A DNA stretch of 5,002 nucleotides from Bacteroidota bacterium. GTDB taxonomy: Bacteria; Bacteroidota; Bacteroidia; Bacteroidales; VadinHA17. This document shows, in pieces, positions 1 through 4,782 of this stretch; position 1 is the first letter of the stretch, and each line of letters opens with the position of its first letter. The notes beneath the pieces were generated by a model. That model ran no database searches. It was not told the origin of the DNA and worked only from the letters and a program-made list of their open reading frames with translations. The DNA lies in the NCBI GenBank assembly GCA_030613125.1, contig JAUWMO010000269.1, positions 1-5,002 on the forward strand, read 5' to 3'. Both the position numbers and the translations under genes were made by a program.

Positions 1-103
1 CGAACTTATTCCTGGGGATAAACAGCTCAAAATTCTTAAGATTATGTACCCTGGCACCCTTAATATGGATGTGATTTTGTCCTTTTTTAGTAGAGAATGG
101 CAT
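1..103 (-). CDS. uvrA: UvrA excinuclease ABC subunit A, N-terminal fragment (partial, runs off left edge)
   Basis: Reading the minus strand from an ATG at 103-101 gives 34 residues before the window ends. They begin MPFSTKKGQN and continue HIHIKGARVHNLKN, then a stretch ending IPRNKF. The block IKGARVHNLKN...IPRNK is the hallmark N-terminus of UvrA, directly ahead of its first Walker A motif, which would lie outside the window. UvrA is the cytoplasmic DNA-damage-sensing ATPase of nucleotide excision repair and works with UvrB and UvrC. The start is supported because the conserved block begins about 11 residues after this Met, the usual distance. The ORF is short only because the window cuts it. 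The gene is divergent from the sigma factor gene. A UvrA paralogue cannot be excluded from 34 residues. The FELF segment is less typical than the usual IDVDIP-like sequence. Confidence 0.85.
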   Translation of the reverse strand, partial: MPFSTKKGQNHIHIKGARVHNLKNFELFIPRNKF

Positions 104-113
104 AATAATTGCA
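98..113 (+). promoter_or_regulatory. Possible sigma-54 (-24/-12) promoter ahead of the sigma factor gene
   Basis: TGGCATAATAATTGCA has the sigma-54 arrangement: GG (99-100) and GC (111-112) are separated by exactly 10 bases, inside TGGCA...TTGCA. A transcript would start near 124 and give a leader of about 170 nt to the GTG at 296. The element overlaps the start codon of the divergent uvrA, because the CAT in TGGCAT is its ATG. Part of the match is therefore fixed by uvrA and could be coincidence. No activator site was identified. Confidence 0.3.
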
Positions 114-280
114 TAATTTCTAATTGCAATGCCGTTAACAAAATTTAACTGTTTTCAAATGTAATATATTTTGCTGAAAGAGTTTTTTTTTGTTATTTAG
201 CATTGAAAATAAATTTAAATACCAACCTAAACTTACCGGAGGACTGCCTTTCGAAACATTTCTACCCTTTTGTAATCTTT

Positions 281-290
281 AAAAAGGAGG
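281..290 (+). promoter_or_regulatory. Strong ribosome binding site deciding the sigma factor start
   Basis: AAAAAGGAGG ends 5 bases before the GTG at 296. A perfect AGGAGG is unusual here: the other genes in the window begin in AT-rich sequence without such a site. It argues that translation starts at the GTG and not at the upstream TTG at 203. Confidence 0.75.
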
Positions 291-295
291 TTGTT

Positions 296-886
296 GTGGA
301 TCTGAAAAAATTGTCCGATCAGGAATTAATTCATCGATTCCTTAATGGCAATCAGCAGGGGATAGAGATGTTAATTAACAGACACAAAAACAAGGTATAT
401 ACGTATATACTTATCATTGTTAAAAATCCGGTCCTTGCTGAAGATATATTCCAGGATACTTTTATAAAAATTGTTCATTCTCTGACATCCGGCAGATATA
501 AGGATAATGGGAAGTTCCTTTCCTGGGCTATCCGTATAGCTCATAATCTGATCATTGACCATTTCCGGAAAGAAAAGCAGAATAATGAAGTGTCTGGCGA
601 ATCGTACGAAAGCTTTGTATTGAATTCAAAGGATTATTCAATTGGAAATATTGAAGAAAAATTAATCCGGGATCAGATACTGAATGATGTCCGCACTCTT
701 ATAGATGAGCTCCCTGAAGAACAGAAGGAAGTAATATTATTGAGACATTACGGAGGATTAAGTTTTAAAGAAATTGCTGATCAGACAAATGTAAGTATTA
801 ATACAGCCTTAGGAAGAATGAGATATGCCCTGATAAATCTCAGAAAATTGATTGGTGAAAAAAACATGAGCCTGACACTCCAATAA
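296..886 (+). CDS. ECF-type sigma-70 family RNA polymerase sigma factor
   Basis: The product directs RNA polymerase to an alternative promoter set. With the GTG at 296 as start it has 196 residues, normal for an ECF sigma factor. The sigma-2 domain covers about residues 23-92, with region 2.2 reading LAEDIFQDTFIKI (47-59) and the DNA-melting part reading KFLSWAIRIAHNLIIDHFRK (73-92). An acidic, polar linker follows (93-125). Sigma-4 covers about 129-185, with the helix-turn-helix at LSFKEIADQTNVSINTALGR (155-174). The frame stays open upstream to a TTG at 203, but those 31 codons look unlike a sigma N-terminus. AAAAAGGAGG at 281-290 lies 5 bases before the GTG, which decides the start. The pattern (SDQELI..FLNGNQQG, SGRYKDNGKFLSWAIRIAHN) is typical of Bacteroidota sigma factors. 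No anti-sigma gene follows, so it may be controlled by transcription or by an unlinked partner. The target regulon is unknown. Confidence 0.93.
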   Translation: MDLKKLSDQELIHRFLNGNQQGIEMLINRHKNKVYTYILIIVKNPVLAEDIFQDTFIKIVHSLTSGRYKDNGKFLSWAIRIAHNLIIDHFRKEKQNNEVSGESYESFVLNSKDYSIGNIEEKLIRDQILNDVRTLIDELPEEQKEVILLRHYGGLSFKEIADQTNVSINTALGRMRYALINLRKLIGEKNMSLTLQ

Positions 887-987
887 TCCCGTGTACATCA
901 GGTGATTAGAAAAGGTTTTCCTTCCGGTATAATATCATAAGGTTTTTCACGTTCTATTCTTGAATGTAAATTACTGGATACAAGCCT

Positions 988-1191
988 ATGGGAAAAAATT
1001 CTACTCTTCAATTAATTGGCAACAAACAAAAAAGAGAATATTTTAATTCGGTGACAGATCTGGAAAATGAAGTATTGACGGATTGTTGGCGAGATAGATT
1101 ATTCAGGAAGATTGAAATTAAGGTGCCTCAGAAGGTCATTAGTGATTTGAAAAAAAAATTACGACTCCTGATGATGGAGAGAATGAACTGA
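988..1191 (+). CDS. Small hypothetical protein downstream of the sigma factor
   Basis: This 67-residue basic protein begins MGKNSTLQLIGNKQKREYF. I do not recognise a family. It is predicted to be soluble and largely helical, with an acidic middle (TDLENEVLTDCWRD, about residues 23-36) and a Lys/Arg-rich C-terminal helix (VISDLKKKLRLLMMERMN). There is no signal peptide or membrane segment. It lies 101 bp after the sigma factor on the same strand, with no obvious ribosome binding site, and could be cotranscribed with it. It is too short and too basic to be a classical membrane anti-sigma factor. The residue pattern looks like a real protein, but the length leaves room for a chance ORF. Its stop codon lies inside a 9-bp-arm inverted repeat and immediately beside the GxxExxY remnant on the other strand. 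Confidence 0.5.
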   Translation: MGKNSTLQLIGNKQKREYFNSVTDLENEVLTDCWRDRLFRKIEIKVPQKVISDLKKKLRLLMMERMN

Positions 1192-1222
1192 AATATCAAT
1201 CCTAAAGGTCCTTTTTCAGTTC
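1185..1222. repeat. Inverted repeat at the 3' end of the small ORF
   Basis: GAACTGAAA (1185-1193) and TTTCAGTTC (1214-1222) are perfect 9-bp arms around a 20-base loop. The left arm contains the TGA stop of the small ORF. The structure could act as a weak transcript-end hairpin, but there is no T-run directly after the right arm, so I do not call it a terminator. Confidence 0.35.
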
Positions 1223-1318
1223 GACTCCTTTATTAAATAATGGTACCGGAACCTGATTTTCAATGTTGAGTTTACGCAAATAAAGTTCTTTTGCTAAACA
1301 ATATTCATAATAAATATA
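1192..1318 (-). pseudogene. GxxExxY-family protein remnant, truncated at the 5' end and frameshifted
   Basis: On the minus strand, codons starting at 1318 read YIYYEYCLAKELYL, then RKLNIENQVPVPLF, then NKGVELKKDL and a stop (TAG, 1204-1202). This matches the core of GxxExxY proteins, a small family related to PD-(D/E)XK nucleases. There the sequence after the name motif typically runs VYE.CL..EL...GL.VE.Q.P.PV.YKG..LD. Shifting frame by one base just before the stop restores FRIDI (1206-1192), which fits the family's next conserved block, GYRIDL. The motif Tyr is at 1309-1307, but the motif Gly and Glu and everything N-terminal are missing. The match ends where an interspersed repeat begins (1321-1322). 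The rest of the usual protein of about 120-130 residues is not recognisable beyond 1192. I infer a dead gene. The match is from memory of the family pattern. Confidence 0.62.
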
Positions 1319-1321
1319 TCT

Positions 1322-1377
1322 TTCACCGCGAAGTCGTCAAGACCTAAGTACTCTGCGCCTTTGTATCTCAGCGGTAA
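1322..1377. repeat. TTCACCGC-type interspersed repeat, copy A
   Basis: The copy opens TTCACCGCGAAGTCG, holds ACTCTGCGCCTTTG in its middle and closes with CAGCGGTAA. Its ends are imperfectly inverted (TTCACCGC versus GCGGTAA). It resembles a degenerate form of a short GC-richer repeat seen across many environmental bacterial genomes, in which TTCACCGC.AAG alternates with CTCTGCG.CTTTGCG. Here it abuts the broken 5' end of the GxxExxY remnant. The match to that wider repeat is from memory. Confidence 0.6.
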
Positions 1378-1390
1378 GTCAGAGAGTGTT

Positions 1391-1431
1391 TTCACCGCCA
1401 AGACGCCAGGTACTCTGGTTCTTTGCGTGAA
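1391..1431. repeat. TTCACCGC-type interspersed repeat, copy B
   Basis: This is a second, shorter copy in the same orientation: TTCACCGCCAAGACGCCA, then TACTCTGG..CTTTGCGTGAA. It shares with copy A the order TTCACCGC-AAG-CG-CA-TACTCTG-CTTTG, with a deletion of roughly 6 bases in the middle. It ends in GCGTGAA, the near reverse complement of its start. The two copies are separated by 13 bases. Confidence 0.6.
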
Positions 1432-1441
1432 ATTTAACTTT

Positions 1442-1506
1442 TAGGTATAGGCGTTTAGAGCGCACAAATTCAATAATTAAATATGTGACCTGAACGCCCA
1501 TACCTA
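1442..1506. repeat. 65-bp imperfect inverted repeat (MITE-like or large hairpin)
   Basis: TAGGTATAGGCGTT (1442-1455) pairs with AACGCCCATACCTA (1493-1506) with one mismatch. Pairing continues three more positions, including one G-T, and resumes as CACA (1463-1466) with TGTG (1484-1487) around a 17-base AT-rich loop. No transposase lies nearby. It could be a miniature element, the joined ends of a lost insertion sequence, or an RNA hairpin. TTAG occurs at both borders (1441-1444 and 1507-1510), but it overlaps the left arm and is too ambiguous to call a target duplication. Confidence 0.5.
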
Positions 1507-1574
1507 TTAGCTTTTTCAGCAAACCCTGGTTAATCAATAGAATAAAGAAAATTTCTAAAATTTCTCATTAAATA

Positions 1575-1606
1575 TTTGGAAATATAAAATTAATATAGTA
1601 TCATTG
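1575..1606 (+). promoter_or_regulatory. Bacteroidota-type promoter for the SPFH-RHH-GPP34 operon
   Basis: TTTG at 1575-1578 and TATCATTG at 1599-1606 are separated by 20 bases. This fits the Bacteroidota housekeeping pattern (TTTG, 19-21 bases, TAnnTTTG) with one mismatch in the -7 box. Transcription would begin about 7 bases later, near 1613, leaving a leader of about 24 nt before the ATG at 1637. The surrounding sequence is very AT-rich, so a chance match is possible. Confidence 0.45.
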
Positions 1607-1636
1607 TGATATCAAAACAATATAATCTATCAAATT

Positions 1637-2491
1637 ATGAAAAAAGAAAACAATTACCAGCCAATGTCAGGTTATCTGGCGCTTTTTATTGAGCTTATTA
1701 TCCTTTTGGGGGTAGTTTTCAGCTTTGTTATTATGAATCCGATATTTATTACAATTTCATTACTCTTATTTATTTTTGGTATTATAGGTTTTACGGTTGT
1801 AAACCCAAACGAATCAAATGTTCTTGTCCTTTTTGGAGCATACAAGGGTACAATTAAGAAGAACGGTTTTTTTTGGGTGAATCCCTTTTTTGTCAGGAAG
1901 AAAATCTCTCTAAGGGCCAGGAATTTTGATAGTGATCCGAGCAAAGTGAATGATAAGATTGGAAATCCGATCATGATTGGTCTGGTTCTTGTCTGGAAGG
2001 TGGAGGATACCTATAAAGCATCTTTTGAAGTGGATGAATATGAGCATTTTGTTGTGGTTCAGAGCGAGGCGGCCCTTCGTAAGCTCGCTGGCATCTATCC
2101 TTATGATAATTTTGAGGATCATGATGTAGTTATCACATTACGTTCAGGAGGTGAAGAGGTCAATCATCAACTGGAAAAGGAGATAAGGGAGCGACTTGAG
2201 ATCGCAGGAATATATGTTATTGAGGCAAGGATCAACTATATTGCATACGCTTCAGAAATTGCACAAGCAATGCTTAGGCGCCAGCAGGCTGCTGCTATTG
2301 TTTCAGCCAGATTTAAAATTGTTGAAGGTGCGGTTAGTATGGTCCAGATGGCTCTTAATGATTTGAATGACAAGAATATTATAGAAATGGATGATGAGAA
2401 AAAGGCTGCTATGGTCAGCAACCTGATGGTGGTACTTTGCAGTGATAAAGATGTTGCACCTATTGTAAATACCGGGACTTTGCATCAATAG
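1637..2491 (+). CDS. SPFH/Band 7 domain membrane protein
   Basis: This 284-residue member of the stomatin/prohibitin/flotillin/HflK-C superfamily comprises membrane-anchored scaffold proteins that oligomerise and organise membrane microdomains or proteases. Two hydrophobic segments come first (about residues 13-33 and 35-55). The SPFH domain follows (about 51-225): FTVVNPNESNVLVLFGAYKG, then NGFFWVNPFFVRKKISLRAR, IMIGLVLVWKVED, VQSEAALRKLAGIYPYD and the C-terminal ARINYIAYASEIAQAMLRRQ. The helical tail (about 207-270) is short compared with flotillins. No protease or NfeD partner is encoded nearby. It is the first gene of an apparent three-gene operon, and the RHH gene begins 12 bp after its stop. 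The ATG lies in AT-rich sequence without a Shine-Dalgarno, normal for this phylum. The family assignment is firm. The exact cellular role is not known. Confidence 0.92.
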   Translation: MKKENNYQPMSGYLALFIELIILLGVVFSFVIMNPIFITISLLLFIFGIIGFTVVNPNESNVLVLFGAYKGTIKKNGFFWVNPFFVRKKISLRARNFDSDPSKVNDKIGNPIMIGLVLVWKVEDTYKASFEVDEYEHFVVVQSEAALRKLAGIYPYDNFEDHDVVITLRSGGEEVNHQLEKEIRERLEIAGIYVIEARINYIAYASEIAQAMLRRQQAAAIVSARFKIVEGAVSMVQMALNDLNDKNIIEMDDEKKAAMVSNLMVVLCSDKDVAPIVNTGTLHQ

Positions 2492-2503
2492 AGTATAGAT
2501 GCT

Positions 2504-2713
2504 ATGGGAAAGAAAAAACCTTTTGTTTTGAGGATTGACCCGGAAAAGCTGGATTCACTGGAAAAATGGGCGGCAGATGAATTTAGAAGTATCAATGGCC
2601 AGATTGAGTGGATTATTGACCAGGCTTTGAAGAAATCGGGGAGGTGGAAAAAAACAGGAAGAGTTAGGCAAATTCCTGAAAAGAAAGGAGATTTAAAGGG
2701 TAACAACATCTAA
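2504..2713 (+). CDS. Arc/MetJ-type ribbon-helix-helix protein
   Basis: This 69-residue basic protein has the layout of a ribbon-helix-helix DNA-binding domain. A short strand reads KPFVLRI (5-11), helix A covers about 13-27 (PEKLDSLEKWAADEF), a turn carries RSING (28-32) and helix B is GQIEWIIDQALKK (32-44). A Lys/Arg-rich tail follows (45-69). The strand FVLRID and the phrase DEFRS.NGQIEW are typical of the small Arc-like proteins of Bacteroidota. Such proteins dimerise and insert the paired strand into the DNA major groove. There is no toxin gene next to it, so an antitoxin role is not supported. Its place between the SPFH and GPP34 genes suggests it regulates this operon or is a structural partner of the SPFH protein. 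Both are inferences. No ribosome binding site is obvious, and translation may be coupled to the gene upstream. Confidence 0.85.
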   Translation: MGKKKPFVLRIDPEKLDSLEKWAADEFRSINGQIEWIIDQALKKSGRWKKTGRVRQIPEKKGDLKGNNI

Positions 2714-2740
2714 ATATAAGGAAAATAAATAAAACACAAA

Positions 2741-3397
2741 ATGGATCTAACATTTACTGAAAAGTTATTAATTGTATCAATAAATCCTGATAACGGCAGA
2801 TTGAAACTTTCTGGCAACTATTTAACTTATGGAATGGCAGGTTCAGTGTTATTGGAATTTTATAACTCAGGCAAGATTGAGATTGAAAAAAATAATCTAA
2901 AACTGAAGAGTCGCAAATCTACCGGAGATCCGGTAGTTGACAGGATAATAAAAAAAATACAAAATTCGAAAAAAGACAAAAAGGTAAGATACTGGCTAAG
3001 AAAATTGTCATATAAAGGTTTGTATTTTAAAAGGAAAGCTTTGAGAAGTTTATTTCATAAAAATATTTTGAGATGTGAAAAAAGGAGATTCCTGAACCTG
3101 ATACCATATAAAAGGTATTATTTTTTGAAACTTAATATCAGGAAAAATTTGATATCTGAATTACGGGCAGCCATCTTTCATTCTAAAGATCCTGAGCAGC
3201 AGGATATAATGTTATTAGCACTGATAAAAGCATGCAGTCTGGATCATCAGCTTTCAAAAAATAAAGAGGAGAAAAGAATAATAAAAAAACATCTGAAAGA
3301 ATTATCTAAAGAGAATAAAATTACAGAGAGCATAAATAAGATCATCCGTGAGATTCAGGCTGCAGTTACAGTATCAGCGGTTACTGCCAGTGCTTAA
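2741..3397 (+). CDS. GPP34 family (GOLPH3-like) protein
   Basis: This 218-residue protein matches the GPP34 family, named after the Golgi adaptor GOLPH3, which binds phosphatidylinositol 4-phosphate at membranes. Family landmarks appear in order: LTFTEKLLIVSI (3-14), the glycine-rich turn LTYGMAGSVLLEFYNSGKI (28-46), TGDPVVDRIIKKI (61-73), YWLRKLS (84-90), a basic stretch KGLYFKRKALRSLFHKNIL (92-110) and DIMLLALIKACSL (155-167). The protein is very basic, with a hydrophobic Ala/Val/Thr tail (206-218). Set against human GOLPH3 from memory, Arg90 of the lipid pocket corresponds to Ala33, and Arg171/Arg174 to Leu and Lys. The PI4P pocket therefore seems not to be conserved, and any lipid ligand should differ. 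The gene follows the RHH gene by 27 bp. Its TAA shares a TTAA with the stop of the convergent rsmE. The bacterial function of the family is largely unknown. Confidence 0.88.
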   Translation: MDLTFTEKLLIVSINPDNGRLKLSGNYLTYGMAGSVLLEFYNSGKIEIEKNNLKLKSRKSTGDPVVDRIIKKIQNSKKDKKVRYWLRKLSYKGLYFKRKALRSLFHKNILRCEKRRFLNLIPYKRYYFLKLNIRKNLISELRAAIFHSKDPEQQDIMLLALIKACSLDHQLSKNKEEKRIIKKHLKELSKENKITESINKIIREIQAAVTVSAVTASA

Positions 3398-4101
3398 CCT
3401 TTTGCATTTACCAGACTGGCAATATTGCAGGCAACCAGGCCGGCTGTTTCTGTCCTCAGTCGGTTTTGACCCAGGCTTACTGATATAACACCTTTATTAT
3501 TTGCCAGTTGTACTTCTTCAGGACTAAATCCGCCTTCCGGCCCGATCATTATTATGTAATCCTTTACGGGGGATATTAGAGATTTTAGATGGATTTGATC
3601 GTAATTTTCACTGTGTGCAATATATGTATTCCTGGAAGGAACAAATTCAAGAAATTTTCTTAAAGAAGTCATCTCATGAAGCACAGGCCTGAAAGCTGTT
3701 AATGATTGTTTCATTGCTGAAAGAATAATCTTCTCAAGTCTTTTAGTTTTAATGATCTTTCTTTCAGATCTTTCACATAATAATGGAGTTATTTCATCAA
3801 TTCCTATCTCAGTGGTTTTTTCCAGAAACCATTTAAAGCGATCGGTGTTTTTTGTTGGGGCAATAGCAATATGCAATTGATATGGACGCTTGTGGTAATT
3901 ATTATGGACTTTATGGACTTTTACAATACATTTTTCAGGATCCGGATCGGAAATTTTTCCCTCACCCATATTACCTTTACCATCAATGACCAAAATTGAG
4001 CTTCCGGTTTTCAATCTAAGAACTCTGGAGCAATGATGAGATTCTACTGTATCAAGATAATTAAATCCGGGGCGTATTTCATTTAAATAGAAAACCTGCA
4101 T
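3394..4101 (-). CDS. rsmE: 16S rRNA (uracil-1498-N3)-methyltransferase RsmE
   Basis: This SAM-dependent enzyme methylates N3 of U1498 in 16S rRNA, in the decoding region of the 30S subunit. It has 235 residues, normal length. The N-terminal PUA-like RNA-binding domain (about 1-70) contains ESHHCSRVLRLKTGSSILVIDGKG-type sequence at 20-43. The SPOUT catalytic domain (about 73-233) carries WFLEKTTEIG (91-100), LLCERSERK (107-115) and the knot motifs IGPEGGFSPEE (186-196) and SLGQNRLRTETA (209-220), which form the SAM site. The domain order and motifs are complete, so the gene looks functional. The ATG at 4101-4099 gives MQVFYLNEI, a typical RsmE start. It is convergent with the GPP34 gene with overlapping stop codons, and divergent from the phosphoesterase gene across 89 bp. 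Confidence 0.95.
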   Translation of the reverse strand: MQVFYLNEIRPGFNYLDTVESHHCSRVLRLKTGSSILVIDGKGNMGEGKISDPDPEKCIVKVHKVHNNYHKRPYQLHIAIAPTKNTDRFKWFLEKTTEIGIDEITPLLCERSERKIIKTKRLEKIILSAMKQSLTAFRPVLHEMTSLRKFLEFVPSRNTYIAHSENYDQIHLKSLISPVKDYIIMIGPEGGFSPEEVQLANNKGVISVSLGQNRLRTETAGLVACNIASLVNAKG

Positions 4102-4142
4102 GAGAAACAGTATGTTTTTGATATGTAAATTTACTAAATTGA

Positions 4143-4167
4143 TATATTTTAGAAAATGTAAAATATA
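4143..4167. repeat. AT-rich inverted repeat in the rsmE / phosphoesterase divergent region
   Basis: TATATTTT (4143-4150) and AAAATATA (4160-4167) are perfect 8-bp arms with a 9-base spacer. They lie midway between two divergent starts, so the repeat could be an operator. The arms are purely A/T in a very AT-rich region, so chance is a serious alternative. A separate 10-bp palindrome, GTAAATTTAC, lies at 4125-4134. TTTG at 4117-4120 and TATATTTT at 4143-4150 are a weak promoter candidate for the plus-strand gene, with a slightly long 22-base spacer. Confidence 0.25.
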
Positions 4168-4190
4168 ACAGTAATTGTTTTTGCTTAATA

Positions 4191-4709
4191 ATGAGAAAAA
4201 TTGGAGTACTTTCTGATACTCACGGTTATTTTGATCCGGTACTTGAATCTTTTTTTAGTGATTGTGATGAAATTTGGCATGCAGGTGATATTGGAAGCAT
4301 AAAAGTAGTAGAGATGATACGTAACCTGAAGCCTATAAAAGCCGTTTACGGAAATATTGATGGAGCCAGGATACGTGAACTATACCCTGAAAACCTGAGA
4401 TTCTGGTGTGAGGATGTGGAGGTATGGATTACACACATTGGAGGTTATCCGGGAAGATATGATCGCCTGGTTAAGGAAACAATTAAGAAAAAACCACCTG
4501 ACCTATTTATTTGCGGTCATTCACATATTTTAAAAGTGATGTATGACAAGGAGTTGAGTTTATTACATATCAATCCAGGGGCGGCAGGAAAGTCAGGTTT
4601 CCATATTAAGAAAACAGCTGTTCGCTTCACAATAAAGGGTAAGAAAATTAAAGACCTGGAAGTAATTGAATTAGGAGATAGAAGCGATAATTATTTTAGA
4701 TTGTTTTGA
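4191..4709 (+). CDS. YfcE/MJ0936-like metallophosphoesterase
   Basis: This cytoplasmic calcineurin-like phosphoesterase has 172 residues, typical of the YfcE/MJ0936 group, whose members hydrolyse phosphodiesters with a two-metal centre. All metal-binding blocks are visible: SDTHG (8-12; Asp9, His11), HAGDIG (30-35; Asp33), YGNID (53-57; Asn55), THIGG (81-85; His82) and CGHSH (109-113; His110, His112), followed by the family signature INPGAAG (127-133). Nothing catalytic is missing, so the enzyme should be active. The physiological substrate of this group is not established. The ATG at 4191 is followed directly by the conserved RKIGVLSDTHG strand, so the start is secure. The gene is divergent from rsmE and convergent with the TRAP permease gene. 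I see no function shared with either neighbour. Confidence 0.93.
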   Translation: MRKIGVLSDTHGYFDPVLESFFSDCDEIWHAGDIGSIKVVEMIRNLKPIKAVYGNIDGARIRELYPENLRFWCEDVEVWITHIGGYPGRYDRLVKETIKKKPPDLFICGHSHILKVMYDKELSLLHINPGAAGKSGFHIKKTAVRFTIKGKKIKDLEVIELGDRSDNYFRLF

Positions 4710-4782
4710 CAACCTTTTGTCGGATATTTCAGATAACCAGATGAATTTTTTAAGGTTAGATTGCCAATGAGCTGATATCGAT

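Noticed and set aside
161..173. Bacteroidota -7 box (TAATATATTTTG) for the sigma factor gene
   Set aside because: The spacing inside the box is off by one base, and no TTTG lies 19-21 bases upstream.
371..562. Minus-strand 63-codon ORF inside the sigma factor gene
   Set aside because: It lies fully inside the conserved sigma-2 coding region and has no family resemblance.
1442..1506. Integron attC recombination site
   Set aside because: The imperfect dyad and GGCGTT core recall attC sites, but the expected GTTRRRY and RYYYAAC boxes are not present (GTTTAGA and GTTCAGG are found instead). There is no integrase and no cassette array.
1603..1621. Operator-like palindrome ATTGT...ACAAT at the SPFH promoter
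   Set aside because: The arms are only 5 bp with a 9-base spacer in AT-rich DNA, and the inner bases do not pair. Not distinguishable from chance.
1672..2488. Minus-strand ORFs of 61-100 codons inside the SPFH gene
   Set aside because: They are shadows of a well-supported coding frame, with no recognisable protein features.
2504..2713. Antitoxin of a type II toxin-antitoxin pair
   Set aside because: The ribbon-helix-helix fold fits many antitoxins, but the adjacent genes encode an SPFH membrane protein and a GPP34 protein, neither of which resembles a toxin.
4711..4757. Terminator between the phosphoesterase and TRAP permease genes (AACCTT...AAGGTT)
   Set aside because: The arms are only 6 bp with a 35-base loop, and the following sequence has no T-run in either direction.
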